DNA of 64,000 nucleotides. Origin: Ailurus styani (lineage: Eukaryota > Chordata > Mammalia > Carnivora > Ailuridae). A program made the translations under genes and the position numbers. The notes beneath the pieces are model-generated. The model searched no databases. It saw only the letters and a list, made by a program, of their open reading frames with translations, and was not told the origin of the DNA. Positions 20,578-35,500 of the stretch are shown one piece after another (the stretch's first letter is position 1; each line of letters begins with the position of its first letter). Location of the stretch: positions 3,035,550-3,099,549 of the forward strand of contig LNAC01000108.1 in assembly GCA_002007465.1 (NCBI GenBank). The letters are read 5' to 3'.

Positions 20578-23500
20578 CTGCATGAAAAACACAGAAGACA
20601 AATGATTCAGCAAAAGAAACACTACTTATTCTTGTGTTGTTGAGTTGGGAGGAGTGTGCCAAAGCATTATATTCTGCTTGAAAAAAACTATGTGAGGGTA
20701 AACTTGGCCCAGCTGGAGATTTTAGTTCCACTGCAGTGGTCTTGGGATCTTCCTCAAGCACATTTCTCATAATGAGTCTCTCAGTATGCAGAGATGCTTC
20801 CCACAGACACTTGACTGCTTACCTAGAATATTCTCATCCAAATGATTTTTTGCTGATTTTTTCAGCAGTTCTCGCAGAAACGCCATCAAGTAGTTGAAGA
20901 CATTTTGGTGGAATGTAGGGAGGGTAGAAATGACCTGAAAGAGGGAGAATTGAGATTTGTCTTTTCATTCATTCATTTGTCAGACATCTGCTATATTCCA
21001 GAAGCTGAGTATGCGATCCAAGGACATGAGTAAGACTGTGTACAGGAAACCCTGATCACTTACCACTTGGCACAAGAGTCAAAAGAGAAGCACAGATCAA
21101 GCACTTTGTGAATTTAGAGCTCAATAGCTTAACTACGTACTCTCAAAAGGTTTACAGGAATAGAAGACGTTTTACGCTGGGTCTTGAATATAAGACAAGA
21201 CTGGACCTGCAGAGGTAAGGACTAGGGCATTTAGGACAAAAGAAAGTGTAAAAAAAATGCAAGAGAAGGAACACAGTGAGATAAGGAGAGAGACTACACT
21301 GAGGAGTCAATTTTAGCAGGATGCCCCTTGAACAGGTGCTAAGCCTGGAGGGATCGATCAGGCTAGAATTCGATGAGTCCTTCAGCTATCTGTGTATCAT
21401 CATTATTACTTGGGAAGCTTGTACAAGATATATTCCAAAAGAGATTCCGATTCAGTGGATGTGGGGTGAAGCTCTGAACCTGTATTATTAGCAGGTTTTC
21501 TAGATTATTCCACTATGGCCTGTTATATGTGCAAACCATTAGGCCAGATGGTTAAAAGTCTTGAATATTTAAGAAAATAATTAATTGATAATGGAAAGCC
21601 AAGTGTGGTTTTTGACCAACAGTGACCTGATGAGAGCTTTAGAGCATGTGGTCTGATGGCATTATGCAAAACAAATGAGCAGAGGGAGAGCCTGAATGCA
21701 GGGCTGGGAACCAAGGAGAGTGGATGAGAATGGAAGACGAGTGACAGATCAAGGGAACTGGGCATGTGGGAGGTGAGCAGAGGACGACTCAGAAATGACT
21801 CAGGTTTCTGGGTTGAGTCACTGGAATTCAGGGTGAAGCCATTAAAAGAAAAGGGGACATGAGAGGAAGAACAGGTTCGGGAAGGAAAGCTGTGGAGTTG
21901 AGTTGCTAGGACACTGCATTTGAGGGACTGTGCCCACTTTGTTCCCTCAGGCCCCATAAGGCCTGGGGCCACAACACGTGAATGCTCAATGCTTCCCCTC
22001 ACCTGTTTACTTGCGGTGTAGTTGCCAGAACACTCCAGGCAGTTATGGTAGGTGCTGTAGCAGATGACGGGCTCTGGCAGGCTCTCCAGGAAAAGCAGCA
22101 AGGCTTCAGCTACAGAATGATTGCTGGCGGCTTTTGGCCCATCGTTAAGGAACTGGCGATGCCGTGCCATGGTTAGGAAAAGGCCCAGGAGCGAGCACAT
22201 GCCAGACGTGCTGCCTGCCCAGGAAGGCTCTCTGCTCACAGCTAGGATGCCAGCCTGACATGGGGAAGGGGCCAAGCTGTTTGTCAGCTTAGCTGGGCCC
22301 TCCTGAGCTCCTGCTATAATGGTGGCTTAAAGTTGTAAAGTCTTCTCTATGCAAATTTTAAGTAAGAAGAATGTGATAGCTGAGGACACAAGATCTGATT
22401 TTGAGCCTTAAAATGACACTCTTTCTGTTCTCTCACCTCTTAATCATATTCACACATACACACGCACGCATGCATGAATGTCTGAGGATACAGAGGGTTT
22501 CAATCATTCCAGTATCCAAACAGTCCCTGATATGCTCAAATTCCGACCTCAGGCCTGGCTGCTGGAACAGATCTTCCTGTAAAAAGAAAGAAAGTCACTA
22601 AATGATTACATTCTCAGAAAATCAGCCATGATCTCCTGACCTAGAAATATGATCACCACCAAGGAGCAAAGAGGGGGCAGTGAGGTGAGGCCTTTGAATC
22701 AACCGGTAAACAATCTGAAAAAGTTAGGGCTGATGCGGCAAACTCATCCTGCAGGCCTTCCCGAGCATGCTCCCATGACAGGTCTTTAAAGTGATAGAAC
22801 GGGCGCCTGGGTGGCTCAGTGGGTTAAAGCCGCTGCCTTCGGCTCAGGTCATGATCCCAGGGTCCTGGGATCGAGGCCCGCATCGGGCTCTCTGCTCAGC
22901 GGGGAGCCTGCTTCCTCCTCTCTCCTCTCTCTGCCTGCCTCTCTGCCTACTTGTAATCTCTCTCTGTCAAATAAATAAATAAAATCTTTAAAAAAAAATA
23001 AAAAAAATAAAGTGATAGAACATCTATTATAAAACTATAGGTAGGGGCGCCTGGGTGGCTCAGTCGTTAAGCATCTGCCTTTGGCTCGGGTCATGATCAG
23101 GGTCCTGGGATCGAACCCGCGTCGGGCTCTCTGCTCCACGGAGAGCCTGCTTCTCCCTCTCCCACTCCCCCTGCTTGTGTTTCCTCTCTCGCTGTATTTC
23201 TGTCAAATAAATAAATAAAATCTTTAAAAAAATAAAATAAAAAAATAATAAATAATAAAACTAGAGGTAGAGAATACTACTCACAACAGTAGGGGAAAAC
23301 TTAAAATGGTTTCCTGTGGTGTTGTGGAGGGATTAACCAGAAAATGAAAAGCGTGAACAAAATATATCATAAGATGGAGAAAGTTAAAAAGACACCATCT
23401 TGCTTTGTGAAAACAAGATCACGGCAATAAAGGTATTTCCATTAGTCCTAGTGTGCTCTATAGTCATTCGTTTTATTAAATGACTTACTGCCACAAAACT

Positions 23501-26500
23501 GAATAATAATATTCTATGTATTATTCAAGTTACACTTGAAAGGAGCTCCATGGAAAACGTAGACTACTGGCACAGTACTTAAGAATGTGACTTCTGTGCT
23601 CACTTCGGTAGCACATGCACTAAAATTAGGACGATACAGAGAAGATGAGGATGGCTCCTGAGTAATAATGTGACCTTATAGCCAGACTCCCTGGGTTCAA
23701 ACCCCCATCCTGCCCAGTTATCAGCTTTAGGATCTTAACCAAGTTACTTTTAGCCTTCTGGACCTCTGGTTCTTCAACTGAGAGCTATCAGGAGAACGAA
23801 CTGAGGCAATGCTGTTAAACACTGAGAGTAGTGTTTGTTTGGGGACACTGTAATAAGGAGTGGAGGGGGGGTTGGAGTACAAAGAAATGTCATAAGAATG
23901 TATGTTGCTCCCAAGCGGTAGAGCTGTGGTAGACTATAGTTGTATTAGTCTCCCTATATGAATGAGTCACTGAAACTGACTGATGTGATCTCATGAAGCT
24001 GGCCCAAATCACTCTAGAAATCAGAACTCCTGACTCATGGCCTGGGGGCTCCATCTGGTCTCTGGCCTCTGTCTGGCTTAACAAGTTAGCCCCTCCCATT
24101 TCCAGAAACTGTCAAGAGTTCCTCAAAAGGATAGCAGGCTGACATCCTGAGAAGACTCCAGATGGCTTTCTACTTGGAGGACCCCAGAGGCCAGGGGAGG
24201 TACATGCTGTGCCCCGAAAGCCATCCTATGCCAGGCTGCTTCCCTTGGGGGTAACCAAGTGCTCTGTGTAGTAGCAAGGTCTTATGGGGGTGTGAAACAT
24301 GAACCTATCTGTCCCCCACTCACTTCCTTGGGGAGGGACAGCTTTCCACAGATTCCTTGGGGTAAAAGCTTCTTACACCAAAAGTTCCTGGGGCTGATGC
24401 TGTTCCCCAAGGCAGTCTGGCCTCCATCAGGTCTGACTGCTTAACCGCCACCTACCTGCTGAACAGCATTTTGGTACAGGTAATCAACCATCATCCAGAG
24501 CTCTTTGGGGATTCCCAACGGGTTCTCCAACTGGACCCCATCATCTTCAGTCTGTAGGGGCATCAGAGTCTGAAAAGAAATAAAAAGCATAGAGCGCCTG
24601 GGAGGCTCAGTCGTTAAGTGTCTGTTTTAGGCTCAGGTCATGGTCCCAGGGTCCTGAGATCAAGCCGCGCATAGGCTCAGCAGGAAGACTGCTTCTCCCT
24701 CCCCCATTCCCCTTGCTTGTGTTCCCTCTCTTGCTGTGTCTCTCTCTGTCAAATAAATAAATAAAATCTTAAAAAAAAAAAAAAAAGAAAGAAAGAAAAA
24801 GCATAACACAAAGGCCCGCCAATGGACCTTCTGACGTGCTGGCTCCAGGAGGATACGAGCTAATGGGGGCAGCAAACCCGTGGAGGACGGGAAGCACTTC
24901 AGTCCCCTAAGCAACCATGCCACAGGCAAAAAAATGAAATTAGGTGGCACAATCAAGGTACAGAAGGTGATTTTTGAGAATTAGGAGTGAGTTATGGCAA
25001 GCAGTTTCAATAAACCAGGTGAAATATGCATCATCTTCTCTGAAAAAACATCCTGCCAACAGCATTTCCCTGTCAGAAACAGGGAGACAGTGTGGTCTGG
25101 TGCGGTAAGGGCAGAGACTTGGGAGTCCAAAAACCTCAGTGTAGGAGCCAGGTCCCCTGTTAACTCACCATGTGACCTGTGACCACTCTCCTTACTGGGC
25201 CTCTGTTTTCATCTTATATAATGGAGAGGATAGAAATCAAGGGTCCGTAAATTAAAAAGTGCATTGGAATGGGGCGGGGGGGGGGGGGGGGTAGAGACAG
25301 GCATATTACTATAAATCTGCTCCAAAGTAGAGCCCTTGTGTTCACATGGTCTCCACAGGAGTCCTTTGCATCTCAGAAAAATTAGTTCAGGATGATGACC
25401 AAGTGATAATTAAAACAAAAAAAAAAAGGAATAAAATTATGGGCCAGGGAAACTTCATATCTTACTATCCATGGCTGGGTTTCTCTAATGTACTATGTGT
25501 GAAAAATTGAGAATATCTTGCTTCACTGGCTCGACTGCTACAATTCTAGATTCTCCTGTCTGTCATGCAACTTACCAGCTCTCTAATTGTTTCCAGTGGC
25601 AGGTCCAAGATCGGCTCCCTCATGTAGCACAGTGTATGAATGGGAGATCCAAAACAGCTGGGCAGGTAGTTTCCAGACACAGACAAAAAGTAATCCTTCC
25701 CCCTGTCCAAGTGCAAAACCAGAATGTCTTCGATTTTGTCTTCACCCGAGTTGAGCTTTGTAGCCGTGGTCTTATTTACAAATAGCTCCAATTCAATCTC
25801 AATGGCAGAATCTGAAGAAAAACATTAAAAGTAACGTTGGCTGGTGGGAGGCCAAGAAGAAAGGGGGAAAGAGGACAGCAGGGACAAGGCTCAGGCACAA
25901 AGGGCTGGGAAAGGGCATCAGAGGGATCAGCCGACCAACAAGTATGTATGTGCTCAGCACTCAGAGGACACATGAACAAGGAGTTTATAGTCCAAGTGGG
26001 GGACATGTAAACAACAAATGAAAACACGTGAAGAGGCAACTGCTATGAAATTCAAATACAAAGGAGCACAGCTCAAGTTAGAATTATTAATACAATCAGA
26101 AGGCATGGATCAAAGAGCTTGCCCTGGGCCAGGTCAGATGAAGACACCTGATCCAGAAAAAATATAATGCAAGTATCAGCCTGTGAATTGTCCACAAAAC
26201 AGGCACAGGCTTCATCCCTCTGCCACACAGCATGACGCAGAGTGCAAAGGAGAAGTTAGGGGAAAGACACCAATGGTACATTCCAGGGCCAGAGAGAATT
26301 TCTGGATTACCACCCCGTTATCTTTCCCTATAAGAGCAGACGCTGGGAGCTGATTATAGTGAGGCAGACAGTGAAAATGGGTCCTTCAAGAGCAGCACCT
26401 GCTTCCCAGCGATCTTCTGTCTTCTCTTTCTGTGAAATCATGGAACACATACGGCTGAGAAACACATCACAGCTGAGAGAGCTTTTCAAGCTGAACTCGT

Positions 26501-29500
26501 GCCCCTTCCTGTTTTATATCTTATGTATGGATGGTTCCCCCACAGGGCTTTTAGAAGTTTCAATCAAACAGCAAACACTCCGAAACAAAAAGAGCTTACT
26601 TGAGAAGAACAAGCAGTCGGGGCGCAGCGGTCCCCAGACCAGCAGCCAGGAACCTGGGAACGGAGGCCTCACCTGGCAGGAGGAAGCCTCTGCTGGGGTT
26701 GGCATTCAGCCACTGCTTACAGTACGACTTTTCATCGGGCTTGTTGATGAATTCAAACTGACAGGGAACTTGTCCGTTATGAATCGTAAAGGACTGTACT
26801 TGCAACTGCATGTACTTCACATTCTGAAAACAGAACTGGGAACAGGCCCGGAACCAGTCGGATCAGTGCCCTCTTCTCGGCGACACGCCCAGCCACCCCA
26901 ATTGGGCAATCTTTGCCCTTTCGGGAAAGACAATGAAGGACCACCTCTTTCAAATCATGTTTCTGCTTTAAGTATTTCCCTGGGAGGCCATGGCTCCATT
27001 AAAGACCCACGGTCTGTGTTTAACCCAGAAACCCAAAAACTTAGGTTGTTTGATAAATAAATTTCCTGAAGGAATGAAAGTTTGAACCTTCTATCTTCTA
27101 TGCCCAAAGACAATTTCCAAAATACCCTTCACAAATTTCACCCCCAAACATGAAGACCAAGCACATCCTTCCAAGTAGCTGGACACCCAGGATATTAAAA
27201 AATACCCACACCGGGCGCCTGGGTGGCTCAGTGGGTTAAAGCCTCTGCTTTCGGCTCAGGTCATGATCTCAGCGTCCTGGGATCGAGGCCCGCATCAGGC
27301 TCTCTGCTCAGCAGGGAGCCTGCTTCCTCCTCTCCTTATCTCTGCCTGCCTCTCTGCCTACTTGTAATCTCTCTCTCTGTGTCAAATAAATAAATAAAAT
27401 CTTTAAAAAAAAAAAAATACCCACACCACAAATCCCCATTTGATTGACTTCTTGGTATTGTCCATTCTGAATGATCTATGCTGTAGCTCTTCTACAATCT
27501 TCTGCTCTAACTTGACTTCCCCCACCGCCCATCCCTTGCCTACACTGCCTGCCTCCCACCAACACCTGTGTGTACCCAAGAAATTCTGACTCAGCTTAGT
27601 CTTGGTCAAAGCAAAACATCAGGGGGAAGACAACCTCTTGCAAGAATACAGACCAGCTATGCTAAATCAAACAAAACACCTTTTGGCTCATCTGCGCCAT
27701 CATTTAAATCACGAATGGCCCACGAGCGGGTGAAACTTATAAACCACAAAGGTAAAAGGCTTCTGATGCAGATCAGGAGAAGAACTTTTATCTAAACCAA
27801 CAACTCCCCTCCTCTCAGCTAACACCAGCAGCCTCCCTGTAACTAGAGGCAGCCCGTCAAAAAGACTGTGGAGTCCAGGGATCAGACAGGTGGCTCCTGG
27901 ATTTCTGAGACCTCACAGATGAGATTTAAGTTCTATAAATAGAAGAGCCTGTTGCCAATATCGCTGACATGTCCTTCCTACCTCTCGCTTAGAAAGGGAC
28001 ACGGAAGGAATGTTGGCATTTTCCAGCTTGTCCAGGGAGCGAACGATCTCCTCCAGAGTCTTCCGGTAACGTTCTTCGTTGACCACCTTCACCTGGGAGG
28101 GAAATAGCGGAGCCTGAGTCCCTCCTGCCCATTTCCTCCTTTTCGGGAAAGAGGACATGCACAGCACTGTGCAAGAGCAGTTGGTGGCCACACAGAAAGT
28201 GCAGATGAAATTGATTAAATTAATTAACAAAGAACCCAATTAACAATAGACTCCAAAGGGGTCCTCCAGAGGCCGAGCTTGTGATGAAGTCAACTGCTTC
28301 CTGATGAGCAGGGAGAGGACACAGGGATGGAAGCCTGTGGGGCAGCTCTGCCAGGTCACAGCCCTAGGGCAGAAGAATACCCAGTGACTAGCTCTACTTC
28401 GCTTGCTGCTATCCACAGGCCTGTGGCGAGAAGCCTCTAGGGTTTGATTTCAAATAGCATTTCTCAAGTTTTGGTAATCTGTGCTCCGGTGGCCAAGATT
28501 TTGTCAGGCTTTCCCTTCTGTATCGTGAGTCATAAACACAATTTCTGTCACTTTCCAGTAAGAAAACTCTGTAACATTCATCAGGCTTTTTTTCAAGCTA
28601 CTCACAGCCTCACAGATTCTGATATGCCTCTACCTGAACCCTTGAGAGTGGATAATATAAAGAAACAAGTCACAGGAGAAGAGAGAGTAAGCACGAAGAT
28701 GTTCAACCTCACTAGCAAAATCAAAGAAATGTGATCTAGAATAAGGAGAGTTCTTTCTTTTAGCCCACTGGCTTGGCAGAAATTTAAGGTGGGTAAAATC
28801 CAGTATTAGCCAGGGTGTGGGGAATAAGCTCATACAGAGCTGGCAGAGCTGGGAGGAGGGAGCTCCACCTTCACTGACATGGGAAGGTCTCCTAAGATAT
28901 AATCAGTAGGAGAAAAAAAGGTGTTCTCTCAGAACAATATGTGTAATATGTTCTCTTTTACAAAAAGAAAAAACATCTTCTATGTTGTATATAGAATACT
29001 GCCATGTTTGTAAATGCACAGAAAAACTCCTAGAAAGATACAAGTCAAAAAGCAAAGGGGAACTTCCACGGACATAGAAATATATAGAAGTATACCAAAA
29101 TAATTATGACTTAAATTTAAATTTAAACAACTTTTTTGGTTTTTTAATTTTTAAGTAATCTCTATGCCTAACGTGAGGCTCGAACTCACAACCCCAAGAT
29201 CAAGAGTTGCATGCTCGGGCGCCTGGGTGGCTCAGTGGGTTAAAGCCGCTGCCTTCGGCTCAGGTCATGATCCCAGGGTCCTGGGATCGAGGCCCGCATC
29301 GGGCTCTCTGCTCGGCAGGGAGCCTGCTTCCTCCTCTCTCCTCTCTCTCTGCCTGCCTCTCTCCCTACTTGTAATTTCTCTCTGTGTCAAATGAATAAAT
29401 AAAACTTAAAAAAAAAAAAAGAGTTGCATGCTCTACGCACTGAGTCAGCCAGGTGCCCCTAAAAATAATTTTTAAAAGGTTTCTCACACATGGGCGAGGA

Positions 29501-32500
29501 GGAGATAAGAATGACAAAAGTGGTCTTGGTTATGAGAACCAATTCCCTATAGGGGTGCTCAGAACGGGTGTCAGCTGACCACCTACCCCAATGTCAAACA
29601 CCGAGCTAACAGGCTTGTGGTCGCTGGTCTTCAGGCCCATGTGGCTCTGGTAACTCAGCTGAGTGATGTTCTTCCCTTTCCAGAGGACCCGGTCACACCA
29701 GGCAGGAGCACGACACTTCTCACTGAAATGCAAAGTCCGCGCTGGGGGCCCTGCACAGGCAAGCAGCGCCCACTGCCTGGCCAGGGCCCCACAGCAGCTG
29801 GGGAATGATGGGGCAGGGCCTTCAAGTCCAGGCAGCCCCAGGGTTCTGAGAAGGCACGGCGATTCAGGCCCACCAGGGGAGAGCATGTCTCCTGTGGGCA
29901 TCACCCGAAATAGCCGTGAGGGCTCCAAGCCACGAGGAATGACTCTCTGTTCTTTACCCTCCTATGGGGAGGAGATGAAAAAGGCAATCTGGAAGTAAGT
30001 ATTCCATGGTCCTAAAAGATGGTGTTTGACACAGCTTCTCAATTCCTACTGCCCCAGTTATAATCCTGGTTCTATACTAGCCTGCTTGGGAGGTTCTTTA
30101 TCTTATTTTCTTTTCTTTTACAATTTTTTTATTTTTAAGTAATCTCTACACCCAATGTGGGGCTTAAACTCATGACTTCAAGATCAAGAGTCGCACGCTC
30201 CACTGCCTGAGCCAGCAAGGCGCCCCGTAGAAGGCTCTTTACTTTTTGCATGCCTCAGTTCCCCGATCTAGAAGATGAGGATAATAAATCGCACTTCCTT
30301 CAGCTGGCAGTTGAAGGATTAAGTGAGGTCACAGAGGCCAAGTGTATGAAATAATGTGAGGCATATCAGAAGCACCAATAAAAAGTGATAAACTCCTATG
30401 TAATGACCAAGTACAAGCTAAGCGGGTTGGAATCAGCCTATCCCCCTAAGCACAGCTGAAAAGTAAATTATTATGGAACAATGGCTAGGGCGATCAAAAA
30501 GAAAAGATGCAAGACGACAGAGCTGCCGAATAAGCAGACACTGCTAGAAAATGTCTGACCAGAGTGCAAACACGGGGAAGTCACAGGAATCCTATCTCCT
30601 TCTGTAGGCCCATGGGGACAAGCGCTTCCCTGAATTTGGGGGTTTCCATTTGCTCAGCCAACAGAAGCAACCCCCTACCTACCTGGTATCCCAGTCGTCA
30701 GAGCCAGTATCATACTTATAGGTAGGCTGGAACGTGAGCTCGCCTTCAATGAAGCCTTCAAAGACAGCCTTGGTAGCCATCTGAGTTTTCAGCTATAAGA
30801 AAGAATAGAAGGGGGAAAAAAACAACAACAAAAAACCCCTCAGAATAAAAAAGTCAAACCTTGAATTAGCAGAGGAAAGGAAATCAATCCGGAATCTGAA
30901 CCCTAACCCAAAGGAAAGGCCCATGAGAAAGCTATCCTGTAATCTTGAGAACTAAATCCTAGGAAGAGGAGCAAGCTGACCATTCCTTTGCCTCTTATAC
31001 AATTTTTAAGGCTCTTTTATAAGAGGGTACCTGCATCCACGGGGCCTGAGTACCATCTTGCTGAGAATCAGGTACTAACAGACACAGAATTTTTCCTTCC
31101 AAGTATCAGATTATTTCATGTGTGTAACACAGCTGTACCCACTGTACAGAGAGAACCACACAGAAAAGGGTCTGGGAAGATACAACCCAAAAAGCAAAGG
31201 GGAACTTCCAGGTACCTAAAAATAAATGGTAGAAGTGTACCAAAACAAGTATGAATTAAATTTAAACAATCTTCTAAAGAAGTTTATCAAATGAGGCATA
31301 CGAACTAGGGGAAGTTCTGTGCCTTGATTTCCCCCATCTGCAAATTCTGGATTTGTAATAGAATCTGCCTCTCAGGACTGTTGGAAAAGAATTGTCAACT
31401 TAGAATGGTGCCTGGCACATTCTGAGAATAGCCAGTATTCCTCCTACTGCACTCATTTTAGGAGCTCCTTCCAGATCACACTCGCAGAGATTAACAACCA
31501 CAGGGGGTCCTGCTTCCTCCCTGGAGGACCAAGCTTGGCCCTGTGTGGACTGATGAAGAGCTGTCAGCTAACACTGAAGACAGGGGGCAGCTCCTCAGGC
31601 AACAACAATTGCCGAATTCCCCAAAATATGAATTCCTTAAAAAAAAAAAAAACTATTAAGGAAGAAGACACAGAAATAATAAAAATGTAGATATTAATGT
31701 AGAACGATTCTTAAGTCTGTATACGTAGACCTTAAAACCATATGGGAAGTAGAGAACACATGAAACAGGTACGGTTACCTGAAGAAAGACCAGAAAAGAA
31801 GGCAAGAGGCGGTGGGTAGGAAACCACCGGGGAAGTTAGAATGCCTCCCTCCGGAATACAGAGACAGTAAACAGACAGTTACAGAGTAGACTGGCTTAAT
31901 GCTGAAATGGGAATTAGAGAGGAAAAAACGGTAATTTACCAAGGACAGGAACTGGCAAGAAAAATGGTCCAAAAGAGATTATTCCATAAAGAAAGACATA
32001 ACAAAGTTGATCTTTTTTTTTTCCCTTTGACTGATGTGCACTAGGGGACAAAAAGGTTAACAGAAAGATTCAGACGGATGACAATAACAAGGGGGCTATG
32101 GACTAAAAAGAAAAGGGACTTTAACATTCTGAACGACCCTGACCACTTAAACAGTCTTAAAACCCAGAGAAGGGCAGCCTGACAAAAGTCAGAGAGACAC
32201 AGATGGCTCTTGTCCTGTGAAATGGCTAATGCTCTGAGCAAGAAACGCCAACCCCAACCACAGTGGGGAGTGGCAGCTTACAGAACTGGTTCCTGTCGGA
32301 CACGAAGAAAGCTGCTCAGGAAGAAGAGTGGTCATTTATATTGGACAAGTCTGGTGAGAGCAGGAGGGGGCGAGGCAGACTCACTCAGAAAACAATTGAC
32401 AAACGGTCTTAAACATTCCAAGTGTCTTTATGAAAAGTTTGGTACCCCTTCAGCCCCTACTGGAATGAATGAATGAATGAATGGGCACCAGGGAAAGGGG

Positions 32501-35500
32501 TTGAGAGAGAGAGAGACTGAGACAGAGAACACACATGTTCTTGCCCCCCCAGGGGGACGAGACACCTCGAGGGAAGAGGGAGGACAGTTGGGGATGAGGG
32601 AATGTGGATGAAAGGAGCAAGAGCTGGCCGGCAGCTCCTCCGGGAAGCATACCCAGTCAAGGAAGAAGAGGCCAAGGGTTGGGAAGCCAGGCCTTCCTGT
32701 GCCCTCACAGTGGGGGGACAGCTGCTGAAGAAGGCCCAGGAGGCACATGTACCTGATCATATGCATATAGGGTTTGAAAGTCCTTCTCCTCGATGAGGTT
32801 TTTCACCGTCTCCACATCCAACTCCTCTATCCTGTAGTTGAGGTCCCCCAGCCACAAGATCACACTGTGAGGACAGAACACAAAGGTCACAGGTTGGGGA
32901 GGAACTTCACCCATCCTAGCTGGTGTACTTCTGAAAAAAGGCCCTTGAGGCCAGCCTCTTGAGAGCTGGGAGGGAAGTGACTCTGCTGTTTGAGAAATCT
33001 TTTCTCTTGCCGCCCCATTTCACGTCACGGCTAACATGCTGCTTACTCAGTGACCTCTTGCTCCAGGATCATCAGAAACAGCCTTGAGTTGTCCTGGACC
33101 GTTTTACGCTGTGTGGTTGGAAAGACAGTCTAATAAGATCTAAAAGCAAGACAACCATTTACCTCATTCCTGGAAAGAGGCACAAAAGATCAAATACTGG
33201 GAGTCGGGTCAGTCACTTGGGGACCCCAAACCAGATGATGCCATGATGTCGCCTCCATGCATGACAGTCCACAAAACACACTCTCAGCCTTTGTTTCTAG
33301 AACTGAGGTCCTCTGAAACAAAGCTCAACCTGTACAGTGGAGCCTGGGTTTAACCCCCTCTGTATCATCGGTTGCCTCTTTCTTCAAAGTGGGACAGGTA
33401 GTTTATCACAGCTGCTGCTTCAGGAGAAGGGTAACTGGACACCCCCGGACGACAGCGCATAACCCATCCAGTCCAGCACGCACCATCTGAAGCCAGCAGC
33501 CAGGCCATTAGAGAACCCGTGCAGTAGGACACACGCACCAAAATAAAAGCATCCACAGCTCAAAGCGAACAAACCGACATGCGAGTGGCCACCTCCCAAA
33601 CTAAGGTGCTGGAAGTCCAGCAGAATGGAAGACACACTCCCTGCTAGGTTCCCTGGAGAAGGAAAGCCATCCTGTCAGCTTCCAGAACACCAGTGAGCTC
33701 AAGACCATTCCACCACCGCAGCAGGCGGGATGCGAGGCTTGCATCTGGGGACTCCCTGGCCGAGACCATGGCCTCGGGGGCTTCTTCCTTTTTCTAAAAA
33801 AAGTGGCACAAGCTTCGAGTGTTACTGTAAAGTCTGAAATTCTAATATGCCTTGACTTGAGACATACAGAACGTCTTAGAGATAAACAAAACAAAGAAAA
33901 CAAAGATTAGCACAAGATGCTCCAAGCAGCTATCACGGCAGCTTTGTTAACACGGACTGGAGAGGGAAGGAAGACCACTGCAGTCCAAATCTCAATTACA
34001 TGTGCTTCTGGAAAGAACAGATACATAATATCCTAAAGCCTACTTCTGAAACCCAAACTTGAGACGCTTGCTCTTTGGTGGCTTTCCTCATGGGGATTAA
34101 TCAAGGCAGACCCATGTTAAAATAAATCTTACACATTTTTCTGGGGACAAATGATGTGTGAGAAAGATTCTAGAGATCTGCCCGATGGTAAGTTAGGACA
34201 CGGAACATTCTCACGTGTAAGTGAGCTTTGGCTGGAGTCCCCACTCGGGCAGTGGGAAGCCTCCCCCAGGCACCTTCCTGACAAAACCTCCCAATTCTGC
34301 AAGTCGGAGCAGCGAACTGCTTGGGGTCCGAGCCCAGACTCACTCGTGCTTGGTGATGGTGAGAGGAGGAAGGCCTGGGTCGATCTGACAAAACTGCATT
34401 CGAGAACAGATGTCTTTATAGTCCTGGTTCCTCCTCTCATACTCTTCTGTGTGGGCTGCCAAGTGAGAATTCACGACGCAGATGCTGGTGTTGTGGAACT
34501 GGAATCTGATGGCCACGCCTCCTTTGTTACCCTACAGGAAAGAGCCCGGAAGAATCCAATTCACAAGGTCAACATGGCAGCCATTTAAATCTGCACGCTT
34601 TCAACATATTTTCTCTTCAAAATCATCCTGACAGCTAAGCAAAGCAGTGTTCTCATCTGTATTTTCTTTTCTTTTCTTTTCTTTTTAATATTTTTTATTT
34701 ATTTATTTCACAGAGGGAGAGAGATCACAAGTAGGCTGAGAGGCAGGCAGAGAGAGAGAGGAGGAAGCAGGCTCCCTGCTGAGCAGAGAGCCCGATGTGG
34801 GCCTTGATCCCAGGACCCTGAGATCATGACCTGAGCCGAAGGCAGAGGCTTTAACCCACTGAGCCACCGAGGCGCCCTGTATTTTTTTTCTTTCGAATTT
34901 TTTTCGGAGAGGGAGAGAGCTGACCCCCAGCAGACTCCCCGCTGAGCGCAGAGCCCAATACATGACTGGATCTCACGATCCTGGGATCGTGACCTGAGCT
35001 GAAATCAAGAATCAGATGCTTAAGCGATGGAGCCACCCAGGCACCCCTACTGTCCATATTTTAATAGGCAGGAAAACAAATCCAAGAAAGCAGAGCGACC
35101 AGCCAGCCAGTCAGTGGCAAAGCCGAGTCCACTTTTCACACAATCACAGGCAAACCACATGCTTGCCCTTCTCTGCGGGAAGCTAAGCTCTTGCAGGAGA
35201 ACCTAAAAGCAGGACTTTAGGAGCCTCAAGAAGAGGCAATTGCAAACCTATTATCAACATTCTTTCTTTATCTTGGTTTTCTGCAACCTATTTCATGGGT
35301 GAAATGGGCAGATCCAGCTGGAGGCTCTGGTGTGGAGTGGACACGGATGTGTGCTCAATCAGCTAGCAGCTCACGAAAACACAATCTCTCAGTGATCCGC
35401 TCCACCTCGCCCTGCTGGAGGGCACCATTCATCTTGTCACACCAGCACCCTCAAACTGGGACACACACAGTCACAGTACCACGGGAGGCAGAGTCGAAAC

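Noticed and set aside
21523..22275. 250-codon minus-strand frame
   Set aside because: Only 22003-22130 is an INPP5B exon; the rest is intron read through by chance.
26359..27060. 233-codon open frame on the plus strand
   Set aside because: It overlaps INPP5B exon 26673-26835 in antisense, has no recognisable family and no splice or promoter support; it is a shadow.
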